DNA of 64,000 nt from Gordionus sp. m RMFG-2023. Its lineage: Eukaryota; Nematomorpha; Gordioida; Chordodea; Parachordodidae. Each line of letters begins with the position of its first letter. Position 1 is the first letter of the stretch. Shown one piece after another: positions 45,765-59,529 of the stretch. The notes under the pieces were generated by a model. It was not told where the DNA came from. It worked only from the letters and a program-made list of their open reading frames with translations, and searched no databases. The stretch is taken from the NCBI RefSeq assembly GCF_954871325.1, contig NC_088778.1, forward strand, positions 28,195,120-28,259,119, in the 5' to 3' direction. The position numbers were made by a program, and so were the translations under genes.

Positions 45765-48700
45765 TTCAAAATATGATGATTTGTAGAAAATATGCTGATT
45801 TGAGTAAGCTACCTACGATTTATATTTCTATATGTAAAATACATTTAAAATTATTTATTTTAGATGACATCATTTGTGAAGAAAAAGGTATATATATAAT
45901 TGAATAAATCACGGATTTTTTACAATTATATATCTTATTCATATTTAGGTGGTTACACTAAAATCGAAGGTTCAAAAATTAAAAATCAAATTGGGAAAAT
46001 TTTTTATCTTGTAATATTCATATTAAATTATTATATTTTATATTAAATATTCAATAATCATTAGTAACATTTTTATAATTATAGATAATGTTAAAAGTTA
46101 TATAAATGGTATAACCTATCATATTATAAGAATTTTTATCTATATCTATATATTTATTATAGAATACTTAAATGATATGGAGTATTACATCGAATGTATA
46201 TTTAGTCCATAATATGTATTTCACTTAATAATTTTAAAATATCTTAAAGGTTCAAATTTATGGATTGGAATCAGTAATTTAAAACAACATTTTAAATGAT
46301 ATATAATAAATTATATTAGAATTAAGATATGAAAAGCTGACTCTTAACTTTAGTAATTTAAATTTTAAGAAATTAATTAATTTAGATAACTTTAGTTCAA
46401 GATAAAAAACCCGATAGTAAATATATTATAATATAAAAAAAATTTCCTTAATTTTTATATTAAATAGTAACTGTCAAAACGCAATACATGTTTAATTCAA
46501 GTAAATAAGTTCCTTATAATAAAACTTTCACAAAAGGAGATTTTCTTTAAAAAAAATTGTATAAATTAATATATTTTAAAAATATTTTCACTATAAAGTT
46601 ATGATGACAAAACTACTGGGTATACTATATAACATTTTTCCCTAGAAATATATAAATTTCATTTTTAAATCTTTCATTTAATTATATAACAATTCCGACA
46701 TAATTTAAAACTATTTTATGAGTTGAATTTTTTAAATAACATTTGTTTATATCTAGAAGATTTAAATGGCACCTTAATTATATCTATAGGTAATGGTATG
46801 TTTATTAGATCAATATACTTAGCTTATTTTTATAGTACATAGTGTCTTTAAACAATATAATTAGTAAATGAAAGAGGGTTTATAAAAAAGTCAAATATGG
46901 TTTAATACAGTCACTATCATATAATTTAATTAATAAATCTTAAATAGTGTTAATATATTATAATTTCTCTTATATTAAAGACAAAGTGAATAAATATTAA
47001 ATACCCTTAAGAATATCGCGAAGTGATGTTAGAAGAAAAAATAATAATTGTTTCATAATAATATTGCTTAAAACGGCTACATTTGAGCCAATTTTTAAAA
47101 ATGTAACTCAATATTTTAGCATAAAAAATATTGTCTAAGCCTCGAAGTTTGGCTAATAGATGTTCAATTTGTTGAGCCATCCATGATCAGAATTTTTAGG
47201 CGTAATAACTTTCTGGATAATATGGAGTTAACTATTTTTAAAACTGGGTTCAACAACTCTAATACAAGGTAAGATATAATTTTTATAACCAAAAATATAT
47301 ATAGGACAATGACTGTTTTTATTTTTCCAATGAGTGTTTTAATTTTTCTATATTACTTAAAAAATAAATGAAGATCCATATATAATGTATAACAAAAAAC
47401 TAAAATAAATTACCAGGTATAAATTTTATTATAATTTTTTTGAATTTACAATTTTATAACTTAAATTTTTTTAAATACAAATATTTTTTTCAAATGTTTA
47501 ATATCATATTTTATTTAGTAACAGAAATAATACAAATACATTTAATCTCAGCAATAGCAAGAAGAGAATATAAAAACTGGAATAAGGAAAAAATAGATTA
47601 ATTGAAAAAATTATTATCTGCACTCGAGAGAGAGTAGAATAATTACTTCAGGGATTTTCTTAAGATGAAGGAACTATAAGAAAATATATTTAAAAAATAG
47701 GGTGGTCCAAAAAACGTACAGCAAAAAGACCTGATAGGTGAGACAACTGTTGCTATTAATATAGGTCAAATTTAATTGTAAAAATGTTTAATATAGCCAA
47801 ATAAAAAATATTTTTCTTAGACGTAACAGGTTTAAATTTATATTTTGTGCCTGTTCACTCTTGGGACTGAGAAACGCTAAGCTCCATAAAAGTTACACCT
47901 ATAAAGGTAATTATTGGTTTAGAAGGTGTGATACTTTATCGTATTATCGAATGATCTTAGTTTATTATTTTGAGAATATGTCATAATTTAAGATTGGTTA
48001 TGGAGGACATCCAATAAAATAAGGTTAATTTATAAAAATATAATTTGCATTGAAATATATTTTAAGGGTAGTAATATGTAGAAAATATATATCCAAGGTT
48101 TCTAATTAACAATGTATTTTTTGCATCTGTTTTGTTATATATTATATATTAATAGTCATTCATTTTGTAAGTAATATGCAAAAATAAAAACAAATATTGT
48201 CTTATTTTTTGTAATTTTTTATTATAAAGATAATATCTTATCCTATATTATTAGTTAAAATAATAATAAACAAAATAAAAGGTAGGTACTTTTTACCGCC
48301 CATATAAATTATGCTAAATAAATTAATTAAATTGAAAAATTCAAGAAAATACATGTCAATAAATACATAAAAATACATATATCTTAAATTCCAAATAAAA
48401 CACGCCCACCTTAACTGGTCACCATCATATTTTCAGAGAAACAATGTCTCCCAAACAAAATATTTAGCAATTTACAACATTAATGACAATTGCATAAAAT
48501 TTACATAAAGTAGATAACGTGAAAAACGTTGGCAATTAATAAAGAAGTTTATTTTACTCTTAAAGTTCCTTTTGTATCATTGATTGTTGACCTGATTCAT
48601 CGTTCTCAATAATTCTTGTCCATTTGGCAAGATTTATTACCAGCTTGATTATTTCATAAGTTTGTTATCATAGTCCCGATATATAAAAATTGTTTGAGTA

Positions 48701-51700
48701 AACTATCAAAGAAATAAGTGCATGAGATTGATTTAAATCATCCAAATATAAGCAAAGATTTGATTGAACATCATTATGCAAATATACGCATTAGCTCATA
48801 CGGTGGTTTATTAAGTTTAAATAGAATTCTTCGGTTTTATAATTATTTTTTTAAGAGGTCGGACATATCGTGTTTAATAATCAAATCATATCATTTTTCT
48901 TATATTAAAGACAAAGTAAATAAAAATTAAATTAAATCTTGGGAAAAGCGCTAATTGATTTTATTTCTAAGAGAAAAAATAATAATAAGAAAAATAGATA
49001 GCAGATTCATTTTAACCCCATTCATAAAAATTTAATTCTAATAAATAAGTTTTTTATATAGAAAAATGCTGAAATATATTATAAAAAATGCAAAGAAATT
49101 AAATACATCTTAAATTCCAAATACAAAAATATTTAATGGTTTTAATTATTATTCTATTTTTTGCTATTCTTCATATACTTGGTTCTCATAATGTTTGCCA
49201 TAAAAGTATAATAGCAAAATTAATATTTTTATTTTATTTTAGGAAACAAAATTGTGCACGAACCTGGTATATAATATAATAATTAATAATCATTAGATAT
49301 TTAATCAATTAAACTATTATTATAGTCTCTTGGGATATTACAATTACTTCTGAGAGAGGTACAAAATATATATTTAATTATTTATTTTTCATTTTATTTT
49401 ATTAGATACAAATAAGTCGCCTTACGTTCTACAGTTTAATGGTAATTTAAATAGATATAATGTAATTTTTTTTATCGAAAATTAAAAATTGCATGAGAAT
49501 ATTTATTAATTTAAATAAAATTATATATAAAATTTAATAAGTTAAAATAAGTTTTGAATACTAATAATATTGTCGTATCAACTTTTTTTTACATAATTTG
49601 TATTTGAAAGATTTATTTTAACAGATATATTAATTTAGAGCTGATTGATTATATATATTAAGTTTAAACCAAATTATAAAGATTTTATTTTATTATTCGT
49701 AAATTTTTATGAATTCATTTTAAAAGAAAAAGAGAGGGCATAATGGGCAAATTATTTTAAAAATATTACCATCAGCGACTATACTCCTCAATGTAGATGT
49801 CCCTCGTTCTCTGATAAATTATCCAAGAGTTTTCTTATCTATTCGTTTTTTATAATTAAAAAATTGGTACTGCGAATGACAGATCAAATTTTTTGGGATG
49901 ATGTGAAAATATTGCAATTATCACCACTATATTATCATTGCTGCAAAATGATTACTGTTTAGAATGCAACATATTCTTATTTTCGTTATATTATCTATAC
50001 ATATTATTGAGAAGAAATAAAATTCCTGTTAAAATCATCCAAAACCACGATATAATTATATTTGTAATACTGGTATTGAAAAAAATAATCCTTATATTAA
50101 TTTATTCAAGAATATCTTAGTAGGGAAAACCGGGGAGAATGTGAGCTCTAAATGGCATCTATAAAATTAAAACTACTCTATAATATAGAATAAATAATAT
50201 CTCCTTTTATTCCAATTTACTTTGGCTTCGATATCCAACTATATCCACATTTTTTAAATGTACTTTTTAACAATATTATCTGAAAAAAATATTTTGGAAA
50301 GGATCTACATCAGGGATTGGTTGGGCTCTTTCGCGAGGTGCTTTTGAACTACTAATATTGATTATTTATAAGGATATATATGAAAATAAATTAGTAAAGT
50401 TTAATTAACAAATAAAGAATGGATTAAAATTGCAATAGGTTCAATATCAAAAAAAGAGAATTCACATGGAACAAAGGCATAAACATTTTGGATGCATTGA
50501 TTAGTAATTGTATAATATAGCTTCTTTCACTTTCTTGAATATTTGTCTTGATGTAGACAATTTTAAATCTTATTGATTCATTAATCTTGATTTATTTACT
50601 GTTGCATAACCTAAGTTAGTTTTCTCTCTAACGGCTAGTAAGAACAGATTTTTTTTAAATTTATAAATGAACTCATCATTTATTAGTTGTTTCTTTTTTC
50701 TATTATGATTTCTTACTATATTCAAATTTCAATAAACGAAAATAAAATTTATAAATAAAGCTCATATGAACCTTAGCCAAACCCTCAATATCTTGAAGGT
50801 TATATTTTATGAAAGATATTTCTGATCAAATAAAGAATAATTTTATGCTAAATAGGGTTTAATCTTTTATATAAGATAATTATTGGGTAATTAAAACCTT
50901 TATTATTGTTTATTTTTGATAAATTGAATCATATAAAAATGTGAATTTATGGGTATAAACCATATATTGTATTATAAAAATTCTATTAATAAAATTATAG
51001 CCGTATATGCATAATGTAGCTACATATTTATTTAAAAAATTAAAAATTAGAGTTGGCTACTCTAAAGGAAAACCTCAAGGCTCACAAGAACCTCGGGCTC
51101 ATAAGATCCCCCGTCTCCCCTACTATTTATTACAGATATTCTTTGGAAGATATTTTATTTTTAGAGGGAATTATTTCAGGTTATCAAAATAATTTTAGAT
51201 CATATTCTAATGGGCGTAAGAATTTTATAAATTTTTTATATTATATTCGGGATTCTACTTAAAATTCACGGCATTACATGAAAATTGTAATAACCGGAAA
51301 TTCTAATGAAATATATAAATAATATATATTCTCTTCTTTAATATAATTGGAGAAAGATAAAATTTAAGCTGTTACAATATGATTAAATAATAAAATAATA
51401 TATTCTATTCTTTATTCTAATTGGCAAAGTATAAAATTTATGGTATTACAGGGGAAATTGTAATAGTCGGAGAAAATTATATAATATTCTTATTCCTGAG
51501 AAGAATCAAACGGCACCCCCTATAGACAACAAAGCCGCACTTTATATGGGAATTTCGTGCAGAGATACTTATATTTTGTATATTATTGGTTATGTATTAT
51601 CAATCAACTATAACACTTATATTGAGTAATTGGGGGGGGGGCGTATTGTATTTTGCATTTTTTATATATATTGTATTTGATAAAATGATTTGTTTTAACA

Positions 51701-52580
51701 GAATTCGAGCGGATTGATAAAATTTATTAATTTAATAGAAATTGTAAATATTTTACTTTATTATTCGTAAATTTTTATACTTTAATTTATATTAAATGAA
51801 TAAAAAGGAAGCGATACTCCTAAATGTAGAATAAAATGTCCCTCGTTCTCCAATAAATTATTCTACAGGAGTTTTCTTATCTAATCGTATTTTACAAATA
51901 CAAATATTAGAATTTTTTTTTGATTTATTTGTGTTAAAAGAAGAATTCCTGCCTATATACTATCTTATAGCGTTACAATAAAATTTAAATATATTTTTTA
52001 TAAATCTCGATAAAAAAAAGATAAAAATCTTACAGTTTCCCTGAAAATATTAGGTGTAAATTATATAATCTACTCTTTCTATGCCAATTTCTCTATTGTT
52101 TATATTTAAAAAAAAATTTAATCACTGTCTTCATACCATAATTACAAATACCTTAGAAATATTCTGAAATAAAGCCCTTAATTTTATCAAAACCTTAGGC
52201 AAAAAAAAGAAGACAGATTACAGGAGATTCCAACGAAGGATTTTGTCACCAATCACTTTAAATCTTTCGGTCCAATTTCAGCATTCACTCTTCTCAAGGG
52301 TGATATGTACTACTTTTTTTAGTTCCTTTTTTTAAAATATAATTTATATATATATATTTTAATATAATTTTTAGTATATTCCATTTCATTTATTTTAATT
52401 ATATTTTATTTTGATATCATTTATGAATATAAAAAAAAATGTTTTAGTATTTATTTTTTAGATGTTGTAAAATTTCAATGAATCTATTATTAAATATAGT
52501 TATTTTTTATCTTGTTAGTATAATTAAAATAATTTTAATTTATTATTCTATCATATTAGGTGTAAATTTAGAAGATTCAA
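45765..52580 (+). CDS. MX4: microexon gene, 15 exons, fullest compact copy
   Basis: Exons: e1 45765-45803 (QNMMICRKYADL), e2 45864-45887 (DIICEEK), e3 45949-45969 (GYTKIE), e4 46085-46108 (NVKSYIN), e5 46163-46195 (YLNDMEYYIE), e6 46250-46273 (SNLWIGI), e7 46320-46352 (LRYEKLTLNF), e8 46396-46416 (QDKKPD), e9 46468-46500 (TVKTQYMFNS), e11 46599-46619 (MMTKLL), e12 46757-46789 (DLNGTLIISI), e13 49243-49266 (NKIVHEP), e14 49326-49358 (SWDITITSER), e15 49406-49425 (TNKSPY), e16 52560-52580 (VNLEDS). Exons e1 to e12 fit in 1025 bp with introns of 43-138 nt, which ties the exon order together in one gene. The e10 position (about 46530) has a TAA and is decayed or skipped. The e1-e2 joint reads C-RKYADL-N-DII-C (Cys-Tyr-Cys). 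Large introns e12-e13 and e15-e16 contain a MITE and a TA-flanked transposon. Confidence 0.8.
47063..47268. mobile_element. GTTAAACGG MITE, copy 6, in the MX4 e12-e13 intron
   Basis: Carries GTAACTCAATATTTTAGC, the TGTCTAAGCCTCGAAG core, and a decayed right arm GGAGTTAACTATTTTTAAAA. Confidence 0.65.
47270..49240. other. MX4 large intron
   Basis: AT-rich sequence between e12 and e13. A 70-codon open frame at 48718-48930 has no recognisable domain and is probably chance. Confidence 0.4.
50123..51120. mobile_element. TA-flanked element, about 1.0 kb, GGGGAGAC-type ends, in the MX4 e15-e16 intron
   Basis: The left end after TA is GGGAAAACCGGGGAGAATGT; the right end read inward is GGGGAGACGGGGGATCTTAT, flanked by TA at 51121. 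The next words, GTGAGC and ATGAGCCC, also pair. The terminus matches those of the pogo-like element ending at 1286 and the element at 60567-62334. No transposase, so it would depend on a pogo-like enzyme in trans. Confidence 0.6.
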
Positions 52581-54335
52581 GTAAATTTTATGTTTCTTTC
52601 TTGTTATTTCGGACAATGTACAATATATTTGTAATATTCAAATATTTATTGTGTTTTTGAAAGATCATATTTATAGCTTAAAATTTCTGATTAATTATAA
52701 ATATATATTTATTCAAACGTATTTATATATTTTTGAATATTAATAGTTATATATCATGATGATTCGCATAATTCAAGTATCACTAATGACATAATTTATA
52801 TTTATTTTAAATATAAAAAAAGCTGTACAATCAGATATGATTAATCTATAAATTTAAAAAAATCACCAAAAACTATCAATCAATCAAATATTTGTCAAAA
52901 CTTAGATAAATGGTTATCTTTAAGCCTTAATTATAATATTAACTATTTATTCTCTTCATAATTTTATTTTCTCTCCACAATATTTAAATACATTTTAATT
53001 TTTCACAATAATTTATGTACCCTATAAAATCATGTTAATACCTTACAATATCATGATCTGATTTACATGTATATTTGTTATTCTTTAATTTAAAAATACG
53101 AGGTTTTCCTTAGTCTAGTATTTTTGTCCATCAGTGGCTAGAAATAATTAAAAGCCCTCTTGAGTTTTAATTTTTGAAAAAAAACTACGTAAATTTATCA
53201 TTCTTAATTTGGGATGCATACACATCAATTTTCACGCCAACACCAAAGTCTTCATAAATCTATCAACAAATAAATACAATATTTTTATAGTTATCAATGA
53301 AACTAAAATCGAAAAAAAACTCTAGACATGCATGCGATATGGATTCTATATTCGTCATATAATTTTTTATATCTCTTGAAAGCTGTCATTTTAATTTTTC
53401 TAAATATTCATTCGTTAGGATAACTTACTTTTTTTCTTATACGAATATTTTTAATTTAGATATATTTAATCATATTATTTTTATAAATCAATTTATTGTT
53501 CATATATTTTCTTATTTTTGTATTAAAATTTTTTAAATAAATTTGCATATTGCCAAATATTTTTTATAAATCAAAATTCTTTCAAATAAATAATATTAGT
53601 TCACATTTTAAATTTAAGGTTTACTCAATTAATCTATAATAATAAAATTTATGATTTTGCTTTATTAGATGGTAATTTGGAAGTTAAATATATTTTTTTG
53701 TAGCGCATATATCAGTTTTCTTTTTCAAATTTAAAATGCTTACTTTTAATATATCTTCAAAAATCATATTTAATATCTTGAATAGCCAATTCGATATACT
53801 TTTAAATGACACATAAGGATACACATTTAGCTGAGATTCCATATTAAACAATTTTACTTGTATTAATCTGTTTATAACTATAAAACATTTAACGTTGTTG
53901 CAAATTTTCTTAAATATGATAGATGCTTGTTATTGGGATAAAAATGTCTAATTGTAGTTATGAGAATGATAGATATAGAGTGGTTGATAGACCAACATTA
54001 AAACCTACGCTGGGTTACTTTTGTGGTTTCTACAAATTTCTCGTCAAAATTAATATTTTTGTAAAAATTTTAATCTACTTTATAAATCTGTTACTATTAC
54101 TGAATGTTGTTAATTTATAGAAGTTGTAATTTATTATTTTGCATTATTCACCTTCTATCAGATTAGTTGTGTATTTTTAGCATATTTCTTTATAAAAAAA
54201 TTCTAATCAATCTCAAAACAATTTAATAATAGAATATAATTCGCGAATATTTTATTTAATTAATAAACCCTTTATTATGTTATATTGTTAAGTTTCAAAT
54301 TCAAAATATCATGATTGGCCACTTTATAATTATAG
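52581..54335. other. AT-rich spacer between MX4 and MX5
   Basis: No MX exon supported. An open frame at 53923-54120 (with GYFCGFYKF) has no microexon boundaries and is of doubtful meaning. At 54181 a decayed e2-like sequence follows TTTTTAG but lacks the Cys and a donor. Confidence 0.3.
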
Positions 54336-57300
54336 AAAATGTTAGAAAGTATATAATAGGCTAATATATATAACAATTTTTGTCAGAATATTTATAAATA
54401 TGTTTATATTTCTCATAGTTTATTTAGGTAATATGGACCACCACATCAAAAGTATACAATTTTTTTCTATTTTATATATTCTTTAAATTTAATATTCATT
54501 ATGTTTAAAAAATAAGCTTCAGATTTCGTGAACAGTTTGAGTAAATTTATATATTGTAACATTTATATAATTGAATTCATTAAGCATCAAAAAACAGACG
54601 CTTTATTCTTAAACTAGGTATACTAAAGAAATTTTTTTATAAATTCTAATTTTAATATAGAACAAGATGAGAAACCCACTGGTATATTATAGATGGATAA
54701 AATTATTATTGCGTTCAAAAGAATTAGAGAAAAACCTAATGTTCACTATAAGAATCATGAAGTGCCGGGCACATGGAAATGTCATAATAAAATTAACCGT
54801 GGCCTAAAAAAATATTAATGTTATGTTCAATCACATATAGTTTTATCTTGTATCTTCTAATTTATAAATTATCTGATCTCCTTTATATATAATTTGAAAT
54901 AATATTATTATAAATTTTAAGTGATATTAAGGTAGGTTTCTGTCATTATAAGAAAAAGTTGAATTATAATAAGCAAGATGCTTGTAATAAAAACAAAGCT
55001 GTTACAAAAAGTAACCTTATTTATTATAATAAATTTTTTTAATTATATAAGCTTATTTAGTCATAATTTAAAATAAGAATAGGAAAACAATAATTTTTTA
55101 AAAAAATTAACAAAAATTAATCAATTATATAGTAGTCTTAAAGGGTAGATTATAATTTACCCTTTTAAAGAAAAGAAAATTAATAGAGGCATAGGAAAAA
55201 AAATATGTCTTAATAAATTAATTAAAATCAATAAGGAACTTCTCAATTATAAAAAATAAATATTTATACACAAATAACATGGGGATAGATGATATCATAC
55301 ATCAGGATTATTATTTTCCTTCTTTTTTATCGCTATTCATCTTTTCGGTCCTAACATCTAATTTTCGATCTTTAACTTTGTTTTGATTAGATATTTTTTA
55401 AAGTTTCTATAAAAAAATGGGCATTTGTTGACTAGCTTATGATTTGGATACCTACAAAAATACGAATAGAATCGAATTTCCATTATTCGTATTCTTACGA
55501 ATAATAAAATTATTATTTGATTGGATTCGCCGAATATTCGATTCAAATCGAAAATTGAATTGATTGATATTTTCAAAATGAAAAAATGGATGGTTTCAAA
55601 TTTAAAAAGGGGAGAATAATTTTCAATATTTAAAAATTATTTCGAATAATATGAATAATTTTAAAATATACGAATAATTTTAAATATTTCCATCTAATAT
55701 TAGATAAAAAAAAATATTAGATATTATATATTTCCCTTATTTATATTCGATTCGAGAATTCGAATTGAATCCAATATGAAATAACGAATAATTCGTTTTA
55801 GGTATAATTTGAATCATCTGATACGATATAATAGATAGTCATGATTTGCCGAAATGAAATTGATAATATCTTAAATAAAATAACCGAAATTCTTAAAAAA
55901 TTTGTGAGTAATATATTGTAAACAATATTTTGAACTAAAAAATTTTGTAAACTCAATATATTATACCATGCATATTAATGCACGTATAAAAATCAGTTTG
56001 TCGAAAATCCGTAAATCTTAAAATAACTCTTGTCTGTTAGTATTAGTAATAATTATTTATTATTAAAAAATATGAATATTTATTGGAAAAATTATTTTTT
56101 TATATGCGTTGAAACAAAGTGATTAAATATTTAAAAAAAATTTAATCATGTATAAATCTGATTTACATTTTTATTAAAAATTATATATATCATAATCGAT
56201 ATTCATGGCTTCGATTCATAAACCCTTTTTACTTTTTAGCAAATTTAAAAAAAATTTTGTTGTCGTAATCGTATTCGAGCATTTAAAAAGTTTTTACTTA
56301 GAATTTTAGTCTATTTTACTATAATTTATTTTTAAAATTATATTTGAAAAATCGCTGTATAAAATTAACAATAATTTAAGAGTAATTTAAAGGTATTGTC
56401 GGATAGAACTTCATACATGCTGGAATACAATTCTGGTATATTAAGTCTGTTTTTTTATTGAAACATTAAAGGCTCACTCTTTTAATTTATTAGGATTTTG
56501 TAAAAAATTTAGATTTGTCGAACCCTTACAACAATAATGTTTGTAATGTAATTCCCTTGAAATATCTGATTTTATATAAAAATTTATTAAGTATTTTCGG
56601 ATAGCTTATTATTTCCTTAAGAGATCTATTTTTAATTACAGATATTTATTAGATAGATAAATATATTATATAATATGCTTTAAGGAATTGATTTTATATT
56701 ATGACTGAAAAAAAATGTATACTATATTTTTTTAAATTCCATAATAAAGCAAAAATAATAAAACGACTAGGTATATATTTTCTTAATAAATGTAGATTAA
56801 TTTTATTTTCTCATTATTGTAATTTCTATTTTTTACTTATGTATATATAATTTGATAAAATGATTTATTTTAACAGATGAATTCATTTTCAAAAGAGCTG
56901 ATTGAAAATATTCATTACATTTATTTTATTATTAGTGGATTTTATGTTGAAATTACTTTAAAAGAATAAAAAGAAAAGAAAAAGTGTATCATGCAAATTA
57001 TTCAAATGTTATCGCCATCAGCGGATATATTTATAAATTTAGAATAAAATATTCCTTATTTCTCGAATGAATTCTACAAGAGTTGTTTTCTTTTTACATA
57101 ATTACAAAACTCATAATAAAATTTAGTTGTTTTTCAAATAATCATAATCTCATTTCAAATTTCATTTATATTACAATTCGCAGTTGTTAAAAATCATTAT
57201 AAATATAATTTATTAATATAATGTGTATTTTATAAATCTAGTAACTGTAAATGGCACCCTAATAATATCTATAGGTATTTAATATCTTTAGTTATCATTG

Positions 57301-57520
57301 ACCTAAATATTAATTCCCATCTCATTCCTAAAAATTATGAAATAAACTGTATATTCATTATGTTATAAGAAATATCAGAAAATAAATATTTATTTATTTT
57401 TACTAGATAATAAAAGGTTCCGTGAATTAGGTTTATAATGTAATTTATTTAATAGGATTTTTAATCAGTTTAATAACATTTCAGTCCCTGGATATATCGA
57501 AATTACTACTTCCTATACAA
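54336..57520 (+). CDS. MX5: microexon gene, nine exons recognised
   Basis: Exons: e4 54336-54359 (NVRKYII, with a GC donor), e5 54419-54451 (YLGNMDHHIK), e6 54517-54540 (SDFVNSL), e7 54585-54617 (SKNRRFILKL), e8 54661-54681 (QDEKPT), e11 56750-56770 (KIIKRL), e12 57242-57274 (TVNGTLIISI), e13 57407-57430 (NKREREL-like: NKRFREL), e14 57485-57520 (PGYIEITTSYT, 36 nt). All are phase 1-1 and stop-free. The 2.1 kb between e8 and e11 holds a probable MITE and lacks a clear e9/e10. An alternative is that two genes are present, because a different exon type (phase 0 to 1, open, encoding DRTSYMLEYNSG) lies at 56393-56435. Exons e1-e3 are not found; a decayed e2 may be at 54181. Confidence 0.7.
55449..55804. 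mobile_element. probable hAT-like MITE with ATTCGAAT words
   Basis: TACCTACAAAAATACGAAT at the left is loosely mirrored by ATTCGTTTTAGGTA at the right. Both sides are rich in ATTCGAAT/GAATATTCG words around an AT core, as in the other non-autonomous hAT elements. No clean 8-bp duplication seen. Confidence 0.45.
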
Positions 57521-59525
57521 GTATAAAAAACAACTTGCGGTATTTATAAAATAAAATATTTTAAGAGATAAGCATTTAGACCGACAATTGATAAACTTAT
57601 GAACCTTGATTATAAGTCATTGGAAGAATTTTTTGATATTAAAATATATTTGATAAATATAAATATCGCAGGGCCTTAGTATAAACTTATATTTATCCTG
57701 TTAACTTCAAGCAATTTTGCTTATACTTTTCAACCTCATCTTAATATTTTTTGATAATATATAGATTTCTATATTAAATTTAAAATATAAAATTCATATC
57801 AAAATTATAAGAAATTTTTAGGATAGATACTCTAGACATATGGAATATGATTCAGGTTTCGGGATGGTAGAGGTTTTTCCAAATTAAAATTTTCACATCA
57901 ATGATATAAGTTTTAAACATGAATAATTTGCTAAATATGTATGCCTATATAATTTAATTTTAATATGGAAAACTTTACAATAACTTATAATCAGGGTTTT
58001 TTAAAATGGTTAATTGACGGTAAATTAGGTTAGAGAATGTGTATTTGATTTGATCATATAACATATAAATAATTTAAAATCCTTTATGATAACAAATTAT
58101 TTATGCAGTATTTTTTAATTAGAAATGGATATATATTATAATTCTTGAAATACACTCATTTGTTATGCATCAAAAATTTTGGGCAAGTTAATCAATCTTC
58201 AATTTTATAATAAGTAGTTAAAATAATAATTTGATAAGCGTTTCGAATTTTAGCAGATTATCAAAGAATCTATTATAACTACCATGTTTGAGGGTAATTC
58301 TAGTTGTTAAATTATTCAAATTTTTTATATTCAAATGGATGAGAGGTAAGATGTAATAGTACTATAGCATAGTATAAGGTAATGTTATTAATAGATCAAG
58401 TAATATAAAGAGATAGATTTAAGGATTAGGATAATTAAAGATGAGGGTAAGACACGGAAAAAAATATTTTAAGGGTTACTAGTGGGGTTCATATTTTTTT
58501 ATTGTTACAGCCTAGCCAAACTCGGGCTGCGAGTTAATCCAAATAAGCCAATATTTAGATATGTCGGAAGTGTAAAATTATGAGACATATGATGACTATA
58601 ATTATTAATAAGGTGACTCGTGCAGATATACAAAATATATTTATTTTAATACATATTATTTAGATTTTTTATATAATTTTAAAATTACATTCAATTAAGT
58701 TGTTTATCACCCCCTATATTTTTCAAATAAAATATTATATTTAGCAACAACCATATTTCATTATTATATAAATATTTAAACTGACAAAAAAATTTAATGT
58801 TCTCTAGCCCCATATAAATAAAATTATATCTCCCTTTTCTTGGTTAAGGGAATTTACAAAATATTATAACTCATCAATTCATCGATATTTTTGCTATTTT
58901 GGAAATCTTTTAATTCAAACTTTTATATCTTTTTTTATCATTCTTTACCCTATATATCTAAACGAATTAAAATTAAGAAGAATAAGAGTTAAATATTTAG
59001 CTGATGTTAAATTAAATAACATTCAATAAAATTTTAATTGTTTACATCATCTTAGCTAATATTAATCTAATTTGATCGGTGATAAATACCCATCCAAAAA
59101 AATTATTACCACATATTCCGATCTTAGTAGGATTTGGGTATTCTTTTTAAATTTTATTTGCTTAATGAATTTGATATTTAATGGATAATCTTGATAAAAT
59201 TTAATATATCTACTCCATAGGTGTAGCCAGGATTTTGATAAAAAGAATAAAGCATTATTATGTGGGTTGCCTATAAATTTTATTCTTGATAGATCAACTT
59301 ATTATAAGCTTCTGTCTATATTTAAATTTTTACAAAAATAATTGTAAGTTTTCACTTTTTTTATACAATTACTTTTTTCTAATATTTTGAATTATAATTT
59401 TTATTTGAAAAACTAATCACTTTTAGTAATTATTCTTTCAAATTCTTCTTTATAGTATTATATTGCATATCCATTTGTAAAATTGAATAAAAGGGGGAGG
59501 GGGTAAAGATAAAATTCTAATTATA
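57521..59525. other. spacer between MX5 and MX6 with a possible initial-type exon
   Basis: At 57822-57855 an AG/GT-bounded 34-nt segment is open in phase 0 and encodes DRYSRHMEYDS plus one base. It matches the segment at 56393-56435 (DRTSYMLEYNS). This could be the second exon of an MX gene, following a signal-peptide exon not found. At 58511-58570 lies the RYVG segment mentioned for MX2. Confidence 0.35.
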
Positions 59526-59529
59526 GATT

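Noticed and set aside
46870-46910. Possible e13 and e14 directly after MX4 e12
   Set aside because: Lengths and phase fail and a stop appears; clean e13 and e14 are present at 49243-49266 and 49326-49358.
48718-48930. 70-codon open frame in the MX4 intron
   Set aside because: No domain, no conservation in other MX copies, chance-like composition.
53923-54120. 65-codon open frame with FCGFYKF
   Set aside because: Not conserved at the equivalent place of other MX genes and the C-terminal half is hydrophobic AT-rich filler; kept only as a remark.
49610-57120. Conserved TTTTAACAG-led blocks (49610, 51697, 56868) and following CCCTCGTTCTC blocks as exons
   Set aside because: Sequence is conserved between copies but the reading frame is not and donors are missing; possibly UTR or intronic remains.
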